From NCBI GenBank assembly GCA_905182825.1, contig CAJJDJ010000196.1:1-6101 (forward strand): DNA of 6,101 bases, written 5' to 3'. The stretch comes from Thiotrichaceae bacterium UBA7359 (lineage in GTDB: Bacteria; Pseudomonadota; Gammaproteobacteria; Eutrophobiales; Eutrophobiaceae). Shown here in pieces: positions 1 through 6,101 of the stretch (position 1 is its first letter; each line of letters begins with the position of its first letter). A program made the position numbers and the translations under genes. Below the pieces are notes generated by a model. The model was not told where the DNA came from. It saw nothing but the letters and a program-made list of their open reading frames with translations, and ran no database searches.

Positions 1-639
1 GATCTAAGCGACCGTATGAAGAACTGTCGATTTGGTGTACTCTTTTTTGGTATGGGCCTGACCATGACACGTGGTAGGCATTTTAATTCAGGTGCCCTAC
101 TCGCTCTGGCAACCGATCTAAACGAATTTACTCATTTTGTTGCAAAACCTGTCCGTGGGCATGGAAATGTGACAGGTGCCGACAACGTTGTTTCCTGGCA
201 GACAGGCTATCCTTTTGGTGTTAATTTTAGTCGAGGATACCCGCGCTTTAATCCTGGAGAATTTACCACTGTTGACACCTTGGCCAATGGGCATGCCGAC
301 GCAGCAATGATTATTGCAAGTGATCCCGCATCAAATTTTCCCAAGAAAGCGATAGCACATTTAAAAAGTATTCCCATAGTTGTGCTCGACACTAAATCTA
401 CTGAGACTAGTAAAGATGCACATGTAGCTTTTCGCACATCAACTTACGGTATTAATACCTCCGGAACAGTGTATCGTATGGACGATGTGCCGATAACTTT
501 ACGTCCAGCATTTGAATCGCCGTTTCCAGATGACGAAACGATCTTGAAGGGGATTAATAAAAGAGTGAATGAATTGATGTTAGCTAAACATTATGCAAGT
601 GGTGCGCATGGCGAAGAAAAAGTGGCGGCACCTATTTAA
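1..639 (+). CDS. fhcB: Formyltransferase/hydrolase complex subunit B, C-terminal part (5' end outside window)
   Basis: This is the C-terminal 212 codons of FhcB, the bacterial homologue of the molybdopterin subunit (FwdB/FmdB) of archaeal formylmethanofuran dehydrogenase. The frame is open from base 1 (Asp-Leu-Ser-Asp-Arg before the first Met at base 16), so that Met is internal and the gene is cut by the window edge; about half of a roughly 420-residue protein is present. Family signatures, numbered from the first in-window codon, are FFGMGLTMTRGRH (15-27), RGHGNVTGADNV (52-63), WQTGYPF (66-72), SRGYPRFNPGEF (77-88), IIASDPASNFP (104-114) and GTVYRMDDVPITLRPAF (155-171). In bacterial Fhc this subunit is regarded as having lost molybdopterin catalysis and serving as scaffold in the cytoplasmic complex. 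That loss cannot be tested here because the N-terminal half is missing. The last residues, after about 192, look like a non-conserved tail. The TAA stop is followed by a 221-nt gap before fhcA. Confidence 0.93.
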   Translation, partial: DLSDRMKNCRFGVLFFGMGLTMTRGRHFNSGALLALATDLNEFTHFVAKPVRGHGNVTGADNVVSWQTGYPFGVNFSRGYPRFNPGEFTTVDTLANGHADAAMIIASDPASNFPKKAIAHLKSIPIVVLDTKSTETSKDAHVAFRTSTYGINTSGTVYRMDDVPITLRPAFESPFPDDETILKGINKRVNELMLAKHYASGAHGEEKVAAPI

Positions 640-860
640 AAGACAAGTGTCACTTTAATTTTAGTTCTGCATAAACTATAGTGTTTTTGTAGTATAACTT
701 TTAGGAATAAATTGAGACCATTTACGAGAAAATAAGCACTGGTCATAAATACAAACCGTTATTCTTTTAGTAACTATTAGTATTGTGATTAAAAAATTGC
801 AGATTGCTGCCGTCGTAAAATTACTCATTAAAATATAACGATAATATTTAGGGGTATGAA
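640..860 (+). other. AT-rich intergenic region between fhcB and fhcA
   Basis: This 221-nt gap interrupts an otherwise tightly packed cluster and contains no credible coding frame. The best sigma70-like match I find is TTTAAT (654-659) and TATAGT (677-682) with a 17-nt spacer; the -10 is good but the -35 is poor. Other isolated fragments are TATAAC (693-698), TTGAGA (712-717) and TTGCAG (797-802), none with a convincing partner. Just after the fhcB stop there is a weak GACA/TGTC inverted repeat (644-653) with a 2-nt loop and no proper T-run, so I do not call a terminator. The gap could hold a promoter for fhcA and downstream genes, an mRNA processing site, or nothing functional. Confidence 0.35.
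850..854 (+). promoter_or_regulatory. Ribosome binding site of fhcA
   Basis: AGGGG lies 6 nt before the ATG at 861. It supports that start over the in-frame Met codon at 873 (residue 5), which has no Shine-Dalgarno-like sequence. The ATG at 856 is out of frame. Confidence 0.6.
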
Positions 861-2501
861 ATGTCAGCAGCTATGCGCATCGTAAATGGCAAAGTCTATG
901 ACCCTGCCAATAATATAGATGGCAAGATAAAAGAAATCTGCATCCAAGACGGTAGAATAGTAGATTCTGTTCCTGAAGATGTAACCGTTATTGACGCACA
1001 AGGTATGGTCATTATGCCAGGTGGTGTTGACATCCATTGCCACATTGCTGGCCCTAAAGTAAACGCGGCAAGAAAACTTCAACCTGAAGATCATCGTCAT
1101 GATGTGCACCCTGGAACACCATTCACACGCTCAGGAACGGGTGGCACAGTCCCCTCTACATTTGCTACCGGGTACCGCTATGCAACATTAGGTTATACGA
1201 CTGCAATGGAAGCAGCTGTAACTCCAATTGGAGCGAGACACACTCTTGAAGAATTTCATGATACTCCTGTTATAGATAAAGGGTTTTATGTCTTGCTCGG
1301 CGAAAATATATTCTTGCAGAAGCTACTAAGTGAAAAGCGTATAGAAGAGTTTGATCAGGCCGTGGCCTGGTGGATCAATGCAACAAAAGCTTATACAGTA
1401 AAATTAGTTAATCCCGGTGGTGATGAGCCCTGGAAAGGTAAGAAAAACTCAAATGTTTCTGACATCGATGAAAAAACTGATGAGGGTCTGACCCCTCGCC
1501 AAATTATTGAAGCATTCATAAAGTCCGTTGATAAACAAGGCTTTCCTCACCCACCGCATATTCACTGCAACAACCTTGGGCATAGTGGAAACTATAAAAC
1601 CACATTGGAAACAATGAAAACAGCCGGTGATATGCGTGCCCATATCGCGCATATACAGTTTCATAGTTATGGAGGAGAGTTAGGCAAGGATCCGATTTCT
1701 AAAGCTGCGGAAATTGTTGAGTACGTTGATAACCATCCAAACATCACCTGTGATGTCGGTCAGGTTATGTTTGGTAAGTCAACTATCATGACCGCTGATG
1801 CGCCATTGGCTTACGTATTAAAGGGACATACCAAAGGTAAATGGGTCAATGCAGATACAGAATGTGAAAGTGGCTGCGGAATTCTGCCTTTCAACTATCA
1901 AGAACACATTTATATGCACACCCTGCAGTGGGCAATTGGTCTTGAAATATTCTTAATGGCAAAAGATCCTTGGCGAGTGATTTTATCGACTGACCACCCT
2001 AACGGCGGTTCTTTCATGAATTATCCTAAGCTCATTAAACTGCTTATGGATAAGGCATTTCGCCATGAAGAAATGAAACGCGTCAATCAAAGAGCATTAG
2101 AGAATTGTTCGCTGCGTGATTTAGACCGCGAATATACACTGAATGAAATTGCTATCATTACAAGAGCAGGTCCAGCTAGAGCCTTAGGCTTAAATAATAA
2201 AGGTCATTTAGGTGTTGGAGCAGATGCAGATATAACAATATATGATGAAATAGATGATAAGGAGATGATGTTTAATGCCCCGCGTTACGTCATCAAATCA
2301 GGAAACACCATCATAGGTAACCATGAGTTTATTACTGATTTTATCGGTAAACTCTTACATATTACACCCGAATATGACAAAAAGATTGAAGAGGTAGTGC
2401 AACCTTTTTTTGAAAGCTATTATTCAATCGAATTTTCTAATTATGCAGTGGATGATAGTTATCTTCATGATCATGAAATTATAGCAACAGGAAAGGCATA
2501 G
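861..2501 (+). CDS. fhcA: Formyltransferase/hydrolase complex subunit A (formylmethanofuran hydrolase)
   Basis: This 546-residue cytoplasmic protein belongs to the amidohydrolase superfamily and is homologous to FwdA/FmdA. In the bacterial Fhc complex it hydrolyses formyl-methanofuran to formate and free methanofuran, completing H4MPT-dependent formaldehyde oxidation. Visible active-site elements are the strand-1 HxH metal motif at H59/H61 (in GGVDIHCHIAGP), a Lys in TVKLVNPGG (K181) that fits the carboxylated bridging lysine, His clusters HIHCNNLGH (H233, H235, H241) and HIAHIQFH (H261, H264, H268), and the catalytic Asp in STDHPNGG (D378). These fit a binuclear zinc site, and no expected residue appears to be missing. 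An N-terminal beta segment (about 1-55) and a C-terminal segment (about 435-490, AGPARALGL then GVGADADITIYD) form the usual amidohydrolase small domain around the barrel. Length is normal. A good ribosome binding site supports the start. The stop is only 2 nt from fhcD, so co-translation is likely. Confidence 0.96.
   Translation: MSAAMRIVNGKVYDPANNIDGKIKEICIQDGRIVDSVPEDVTVIDAQGMVIMPGGVDIHCHIAGPKVNAARKLQPEDHRHDVHPGTPFTRSGTGGTVPSTFATGYRYATLGYTTAMEAAVTPIGARHTLEEFHDTPVIDKGFYVLLGENIFLQKLLSEKRIEEFDQAVAWWINATKAYTVKLVNPGGDEPWKGKKNSNVSDIDEKTDEGLTPRQIIEAFIKSVDKQGFPHPPHIHCNNLGHSGNYKTTLETMKTAGDMRAHIAHIQFHSYGGELGKDPISKAAEIVEYVDNHPNITCDVGQVMFGKSTIMTADAPLAYVLKGHTKGKWVNADTECESGCGILPFNYQEHIYMHTLQWAIGLEIFLMAKDPWRVILSTDHPNGGSFMNYPKLIKLLMDKAFRHEEMKRVNQRALENCSLRDLDREYTLNEIAIITRAGPARALGLNNKGHLGVGADADITIYDEIDDKEMMFNAPRYVIKSGNTIIGNHEFITDFIGKLLHITPEYDKKIEEVVQPFFESYYSIEFSNYAVDDSYLHDHEIIATGKA
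2489..2496 (+). promoter_or_regulatory. Ribosome binding site of fhcD inside the end of fhcA
   Basis: AGGAAAGG lies within the last codons of fhcA, 7 nt before the fhcD ATG at 2504. Its position, together with the 2-nt gap between the genes, suggests translational coupling of the hydrolase and transferase subunits. Confidence 0.6.
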
Positions 2502-2503
2502 CT

Positions 2504-3397
2504 ATGAAGATTAAATCAACAACTATTGTCGATACCTTTGCTGAAGCTTTTAAAATGTATGGCAGTCGCGTCATTATTACTGCAGATTCGAAGGAATGGG
2601 CCATGGCGGCAGCACAATCAATAACTGGTTTTGCAACGTCCGTTATTGGTTGCAAATGTGAAGCCGGAATAGAAACTATAATTAATGCCAATGACTCTCC
2701 CGATCTAAGGCCCGGCGTAAGCGTTTTAATATTTGCCATGGATGCTGAAAGTTTGGGCAAACGTTTAATGGAACGAATAGGTCAATGCGTAATGACCTGT
2801 CCAACTACTGCCTGCTATAACGGTTTAGCTGGTGGCTCACCAGTTATGGTTGGTGGCAAATTGCGTTACTTTGGTGATGGGCATCAAATTAGTAAAGTTA
2901 TAGATGGTTTTAAATTCTGGCGCATTCCTGTCATGGACGGTGAATTTCTGGTTAATGATGAATTTAATGTTCAAGAAGCTGTTGGTGGTGGTAACTTATT
3001 AATCTTAGGTAAGGATCAAAAATCAACATTGAAAGCAGCAAATGCTGCAACAAAAGCAATGAGTCAATTAACCGATATTATTCTTCCATTTCCTAATGGA
3101 GTTGTTCGTAGTGGTAGTAAAGTCGGTTCAAAATATAAAAAAATGATTGCTTCTACAAATGATGCGTATTGCCCAACATTACGTGGCGTCGTAAAAAAAT
3201 CTGAATTAGATGATGGTATTAATAGTGTTCTTGAAATAGTTATCGATGGTTTAACATTAGAGGCAGTTGAACAAGCAATGCGCGTTGGTGTGATGGCTGC
3301 TATAAAACCTGGCATCAAGAAAATATCAGCGGGTAATTATGGTGGCGGATTAGGTCAATATCATATCCACTTGCTCAAACTTGGTTTTGAAAATTAA
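2504..3397 (+). CDS. fhcD: Formylmethanofuran:H4MPT formyltransferase, Fhc complex subunit D
   Basis: This 297-residue protein is the formyltransferase (Ftr family) that moves the formyl group between N5-formyl-H4MPT and methanofuran; in methylotrophs the net direction is from H4MPT to methanofuran, handing substrate to FhcA. Recognisable Ftr signatures are CEAGIE (52-57), the SPDLRPGVSVLIF block (65-77), RIGQCVMTCPTTACYNGL (91-108), FWRIPVMDGEF (138-148), the strongly conserved KVGSKYKKMIASTNDAYCP block (206-224), and GGGLGQYHIHL near the C-terminus (280-290). Length equals that of the family and no break is seen. It starts 2 nt after fhcA behind a clear ribosome binding site and is followed after 29 nt by fhcC, giving the order B-A-D-C of methylotroph fhc clusters. 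It is a soluble cytoplasmic protein with no signal peptide or membrane segment. Confidence 0.96.
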   Translation: MKIKSTTIVDTFAEAFKMYGSRVIITADSKEWAMAAAQSITGFATSVIGCKCEAGIETIINANDSPDLRPGVSVLIFAMDAESLGKRLMERIGQCVMTCPTTACYNGLAGGSPVMVGGKLRYFGDGHQISKVIDGFKFWRIPVMDGEFLVNDEFNVQEAVGGGNLLILGKDQKSTLKAANAATKAMSQLTDIILPFPNGVVRSGSKVGSKYKKMIASTNDAYCPTLRGVVKKSELDDGINSVLEIVIDGLTLEAVEQAMRVGVMAAIKPGIKKISAGNYGGGLGQYHIHLLKLGFEN

Positions 3398-3426
3398 TTA
3401 AAATAATGATAACGGTACCTTAACGA

Positions 3427-4239
3427 ATGCCTCTCAAATTAAAATTACACACTAAACCTGAAGTCCCTTTAGAAGCCGACTGTGTTTGTCCTGACCGAAT
3501 GCAGTCACTCAACATGACTGAAATAGAAGACTTGATTGTCTTTCATGGTAATTGTCAAGTTCCATTAAAAAACTTCTTTGAGTGTAGTGGGGAATTTGAT
3601 GGTGAAATCGATATTGAAGGTGATTTAGTAAATGTGAAACACATAGCTTCGACTATGTCCTTTGGAAAAATGACTGTTTCTGGTAATGTCGGTGTACATA
3701 TTGGTGCAGCTATGAGTGGTGGTGAAATAATTGTTGAGGGGGATGCTTCCGATTGGGTTGGTCCAGAAATGCTTGGCGGAAGAATTACCATTAAAGGAAA
3801 TGCAGGCCACATGGTTGGTAGTGGTTATCGCGGAAGTACTATGGGTATGCAAGGCGGTGAAATTATCGTGCATGGCAATGTAAAGAATGAAACGGGTCAT
3901 GTCATGCGACGCGGTTTAATAGTTGTTGGTGGTGATTCAGGGGACTTTACGGGAGTGAATATGCTGGCAGGTACAATTATTGTGCTCGGTCAAATGGGTA
4001 TTCGTGCCGGGGCTGGAATGAAACGTGGTTCCATCATTTGTCAAACCAAATCAGAGCTCTTACCCACATTTACTCGAAGTTGTGATTACCAACCTTCATT
4101 TCTTCGTCATTATTTTAAACATTTAGAATCCCTCGGTCTCATTATCAGTGATTCTTTAATGAATAGTCCCTTCGAACGTTGGTGCGGTGATTCTATTGAA
4201 CTAAACCGAGGGGAAATTTTATTATACGCGGGTAAATAA
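3427..4239 (+). CDS. fhcC: Formyltransferase/hydrolase complex subunit C (beta-helix subunit)
   Basis: This 270-residue protein is homologous to FwdC/FmdC and to the C-terminal beta-helix domain of glutamate synthase large subunit. It is a structural subunit of the cytoplasmic Fhc complex. Six copies of the repeat G-x2-G-x3-G-x2-M-x2-G begin at residues 86, 105, 124, 150, 169 and 188. The period is 19 residues, apart from a 7-residue insertion in the third copy (GSGYRGSTMGMQGG, 131-144); copies two and four lack the second Gly. A more degenerate repeat precedes them at about 65. The C-terminal segment (220-270) ends in the family-typical RWCGDSIELNRGEILLY. The start is the first available: an in-frame stop sits two codons upstream (3421-3423). 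However, the spacer 3398-3426 shows no good Shine-Dalgarno sequence, so translation may be weak or coupled to fhcD. Later Met codons at residues 25 and 30 are not better placed. Confidence 0.95.
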   Translation: MPLKLKLHTKPEVPLEADCVCPDRMQSLNMTEIEDLIVFHGNCQVPLKNFFECSGEFDGEIDIEGDLVNVKHIASTMSFGKMTVSGNVGVHIGAAMSGGEIIVEGDASDWVGPEMLGGRITIKGNAGHMVGSGYRGSTMGMQGGEIIVHGNVKNETGHVMRRGLIVVGGDSGDFTGVNMLAGTIIVLGQMGIRAGAGMKRGSIICQTKSELLPTFTRSCDYQPSFLRHYFKHLESLGLIISDSLMNSPFERWCGDSIELNRGEILLYAGK

Positions 4240-4274
4240 CACCGACTACAAAACTTTAATTATCACTAGAGAAA

Positions 4275-4291
4275 CTGCCTGTTAAGGCTAG
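4275..4291 (+). other. Small hairpin overlapping the ferredoxin ribosome binding site
   Basis: GCCT (4277-4280) pairs with AGGC (4285-4288) around a GTTA loop, and CT (4275-4276) can pair with AG (4290-4291) if T4289 is bulged. The 3' arm runs into the AGGAG at 4290-4294. No T-run follows, so it is not an intrinsic terminator. The stem is short and may be chance. Confidence 0.25.
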
Positions 4292-4294
4292 GAG
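4290..4294 (+). promoter_or_regulatory. Ribosome binding site of the ferredoxin gene
   Basis: AGGAG is placed 6 nt before the ATG at 4301. It is the strongest Shine-Dalgarno match in the window and fixes the ferredoxin start. Confidence 0.7.
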
Positions 4295-4300
4295 TAAACG

Positions 4301-4606
4301 ATGACAACAATCGTAACTGAAAACTGTATAGACTGCCGTTTCACTGATTGTGTGACAGTCTGCCCTGTCGCCTGTTTTCATCATGATGATGAAATGCTGT
4401 ATATCGACCCGGATGTTTGTATTGACTGCAGTGCATGCATACCAGAATGTCCTGTTCAAGCTATCTATGAAGGAGATGACATCCCTGAAGAGCTAGAAAA
4501 GTGGATTGAAATTAATGCCGAAAGAGTAATAGGACTTCCTGTTTGTGAAGAACAAATGGAGCCACTAGCTGGTGCAGAAGACCGTAAGACAGAACTAGGC
4601 TTCTAG
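4301..4606 (+). CDS. fdxA: Seven-iron ferredoxin ([3Fe-4S][4Fe-4S], FdxA type)
   Basis: This small acidic 101-residue soluble electron carrier has the cysteine pattern of Azotobacter vinelandii ferredoxin I, shifted by one because Met is counted here: C9, C12, C17, C21, C25, C40, C43, C46, C50. By analogy C9, C17 and C50 bind the [3Fe-4S] cluster and C21, C40, C43 and C46 the [4Fe-4S] cluster, leaving C12 and C25 as non-ligand cysteines. Other family features are TENCIDCRFTDCV (6-18), CPVACF (21-26), the second motif CIDCSACIPECPVQAI (40-55), and the C-terminal extension EELEKWIEINAE (63-74) seen in FdxA proteins. An additional cysteine, C81, falls in the variable tail. It lies 61 nt after fhcC and 8 nt before the reductase gene, which points to a working redox pair. 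Its electron acceptor cannot be read from the sequence. The symbol is a family name; the physiological role is unassigned. Confidence 0.94.
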   Translation: MTTIVTENCIDCRFTDCVTVCPVACFHHDDEMLYIDPDVCIDCSACIPECPVQAIYEGDDIPEELEKWIEINAERVIGLPVCEEQMEPLAGAEDRKTELGF

Positions 4607-4614
4607 TAGGATTT

Positions 4615-6012
4615 ATGTCAACGCTAGGTACAAAACAGAATCCACTGCTTGTTGCAGTTGTGGGCAGCGGTCCGAGCGGATTCTACGCAGCTGAAGCATT
4701 AATCAAGTCTGAAGTCTCTGTGAAGGTCGATGTGCTCGAAAAACTGCCCTCACCTTTCGGCTTAGTCAGAAGTGGCGTTGCTCCTGACCACCAAAAATTA
4801 AAACAAGCAATAAAGCTTTATGAAAAAATTGCTGATTCGTCTGATTTCAATTTAATAGCTAATGTAACTATTGGGACAGATATAACCGTTGAAGAATTAT
4901 GTGAATCTCATCATGCTGTTATATTTACTTGCGGTGCAGAGTCGGACCGTAAGTTAGGTGTTCCTGGTGAAGATTTAAAAGGCAGTTATACCGCGACAGA
5001 ATTTGTCGGCTGGTATAATGGACATCCTGATTATCGTGACCGTGAATTTGATCTTTCTCACGACGTCGCTGTGATTATCGGCCAAGGAAATGTTGCTGCT
5101 GATGTCAGTAGAATATTGTCTAAGACTGTCGATGAATTGAAGCATACTGATATTGCACAACACGCACTAGACACATTAGCTGAAAGTAAATTAAAAGAAA
5201 TACATGTCATTGGTAGGCGTGGACCTGCACAAGCTAAATTCACACCAAAAGAATTACGTGAATTTGGAGAACTCACAGACTGCAACCCTATTGTAAACGA
5301 GCGTGATATGCTGCTCGGTCCAGGGAGCAAAAGTGAGTTAGAAGAAAAAAGTAATGTAGCCAGTAAAAAAGTATATAACCTTTTTTGCGAATTTTCTAAA
5401 CTTGACATTGATAAAAGTAAATCTAAACAATGTTTCTTCAGTTTTTTAATGGGTCCTAAAGAACTAGTTGGTGGTTCTAGATTAGAAAAAGTTGTTCTTG
5501 AAAAAAACAGTTTGTCCGGAGAGCCTTTCAAACAATCTGCTATGGGTACAGGAGAAACAATAGAACTCGAGAGCGGTATTTTGTTTCGTAGTATAGGTTA
5601 TCGAGGAATCCCAATTAAGGGAGTGCCTTTTCATGAAAGCTGGGGGACCATACCCAATGAAAATGGTAGGGTTACTGATAATGATAACAACCTCGTTCCG
5701 CAATTTTATACGGCAGGTTGGATTAAACGTGGGCCTAGTGGCATAATTGGAACAAATCGAGCGTGCAGTGTTGGAACTGTTTCTTGTCTATTACAAGATC
5801 TAACAACATTAGATAACGGCATTAAAAAATCAGGTGCTGATGCTATAGATAAGATTCTACAAAAGAAGAACATTCATTCTGTGAATTATGATGATTGGAA
5901 GAATATAGACGCTAAAGAAATTCAGCGTGGAGAACCCAAAGGAAAACCTAGAGAGAAATACACCTATATCAATGAGATGTTGTCAGTCACAGAACAATCA
6001 AAAATTCTTTGA
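4615..6012 (+). CDS. Ferredoxin-NADP(+) reductase, adrenodoxin reductase (FprA) type
   Basis: This 465-residue FAD enzyme transfers electrons between NADPH and ferredoxin and belongs to the adrenodoxin reductase/FprA family, not the plant-type FNR family. The N-terminal FAD Rossmann motif is VVGSGPSGFYAAEAL (15-29), followed by the family hallmark PFGLVRSGVAPDHQKLK (47-63). The NADP domain shows VIIGQGNVAADVSRIL (153-168) and GRRGPAQAKFTPKELREF (200-217), where R201/R202 suit the NADP(H) 2'-phosphate. The C-terminal FAD motif is FYTAGWIKRGPSGIIGTNR (364-382), and the end (about 427-456) carries the usual WKNID and GKPREKY elements. No signal peptide or membrane segment is seen; length is normal for the family. 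The ATG lies 8 nt after the ferredoxin stop; AGGA at 4608-4611 is a plausible but closely spaced ribosome binding site (3 nt), so coupling to ferredoxin translation is likely. The obvious partner is the adjacent ferredoxin. Confidence 0.94.
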   Translation: MSTLGTKQNPLLVAVVGSGPSGFYAAEALIKSEVSVKVDVLEKLPSPFGLVRSGVAPDHQKLKQAIKLYEKIADSSDFNLIANVTIGTDITVEELCESHHAVIFTCGAESDRKLGVPGEDLKGSYTATEFVGWYNGHPDYRDREFDLSHDVAVIIGQGNVAADVSRILSKTVDELKHTDIAQHALDTLAESKLKEIHVIGRRGPAQAKFTPKELREFGELTDCNPIVNERDMLLGPGSKSELEEKSNVASKKVYNLFCEFSKLDIDKSKSKQCFFSFLMGPKELVGGSRLEKVVLEKNSLSGEPFKQSAMGTGETIELESGILFRSIGYRGIPIKGVPFHESWGTIPNENGRVTDNDNNLVPQFYTAGWIKRGPSGIIGTNRACSVGTVSCLLQDLTTLDNGIKKSGADAIDKILQKKNIHSVNYDDWKNIDAKEIQRGEPKGKPREKYTYINEMLSVTEQSKIL

Positions 6013-6101
6013 TACTGCACTACGATTACAAATATTTACCTTCAAGTTCCATAATATTAATTGTTGATAATGATGCAACTTTATTGGCTGTAGGCTATGT
6101 T
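6013..6101 (+). other. Right-edge region, possible start of a receiver-domain gene
   Basis: I see no terminator or complete gene here. The forward frame containing bases 6051-6101 is open from 5976 to the window edge and its last codons read IILIVDNDATLLAVGYV, resembling the first strand and acidic pocket of a response-regulator receiver domain (typically ILIVDDD). There is no ATG or GTG start in that open stretch, only TTG at 6009 or CTG at 6015, and no Shine-Dalgarno sequence before them. This is therefore a weak hint of a partial coding region, and about 17 residues of similarity can be accidental. Confidence 0.2.

Noticed and set aside
1..4. GATC at the very first base as a clone-insert boundary
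   Set aside because: It fits a Sau3AI-type end, but a 4-base match at an arbitrary window edge is uninformative.
640..660. Terminator after fhcB
   Set aside because: The inverted repeat GACA/TGTC has a 2-nt loop and only a broken T-rich stretch after it; too weak to stop transcription by the usual model.
783..802. Sigma54-like promoter (TTGTGAT ... TTGCAG)
   Set aside because: The TTGC half is present, but the essential GG of the -24 element is absent at the required spacing.
2479..2760. 93-codon minus-strand open frame opposite the start of fhcD
   Set aside because: It is opposite highly conserved fhcD codons and spans the fhcA-fhcD junction; no independent support.
3555..3900. Two overlapping minus-strand open frames opposite fhcC
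   Set aside because: They mirror the Gly-rich repeat coding of fhcC, giving Pro/Ser- and Thr/His-rich products; no start signal or family resemblance.
5058..5531. 157-codon open frame on the minus strand
   Set aside because: It lies entirely opposite the well-supported ferredoxin reductase gene, and its product is low-complexity Ser/Leu-rich with no recognisable motif; it is a shadow frame.
6029..6094. Minus-strand C-terminal coding fragment ending at 6029
   Set aside because: The frame reads protein-like for 22 codons (ending ELEGKYL, stop) but is closed by an in-frame TAG at 6095-6097, so it could only be real with a frameshift.

Overview
This window is the formate-releasing end of the tetrahydromethanopterin (H4MPT)-linked C1 oxidation pathway of a methylotrophic bacterium, followed by a ferredoxin and a ferredoxin reductase. 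All genes are on the + strand. The DNA is visibly AT-rich. The Fhc proteins are the bacterial hydrolytic type and the ferredoxin closely resembles proteobacterial 7Fe ferredoxins. Together these suggest a low-GC proteobacterial methylotroph or methanotroph, perhaps gammaproteobacterial. That placement is inferred from recalled family resemblance, not from a search.

Layout: (1) 1-639 is the C-terminal half of fhcB, cut by the left edge. (2) 640-860 is a 221-nt AT-rich gap with no gene and only weak promoter-like matches. (3) 861-2501 fhcA, 2504-3397 fhcD and 3427-4239 fhcC are complete and closely spaced (2 and 29 nt apart). (4) 4240-4300 is a short spacer with a small hairpin touching the ribosome binding site of the next gene. 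(5) 4301-4606 is a seven-iron ferredoxin. (6) 4615-6012 is an adrenodoxin-reductase-type ferredoxin-NADP(+) reductase. (7) 6013-6101 contains no complete gene; one forward frame reads like the start of a response-regulator receiver domain but lacks a clear start codon.

How the genes work together: FhcABCD is the formyltransferase/hydrolase complex. FhcD moves the formyl group from formyl-H4MPT to methanofuran (methylofuran in bacteria). FhcA, a metal-dependent amidohydrolase, hydrolyses formyl-methanofuran to formate. FhcB and FhcC are structural partners inherited from the archaeal formylmethanofuran dehydrogenase. The ferredoxin and reductase would form an NADPH/7Fe-ferredoxin electron-transfer couple. 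The archaeal ancestor of Fhc is a redox enzyme coupled to low-potential electron carriers, whereas bacterial Fhc is considered non-redox. A redox pair directly behind the fhc genes is therefore the most interesting feature here, although simple neighbourhood or a role elsewhere in metabolism is equally possible. I see no mobile element, CRISPR array, tRNA or rRNA.
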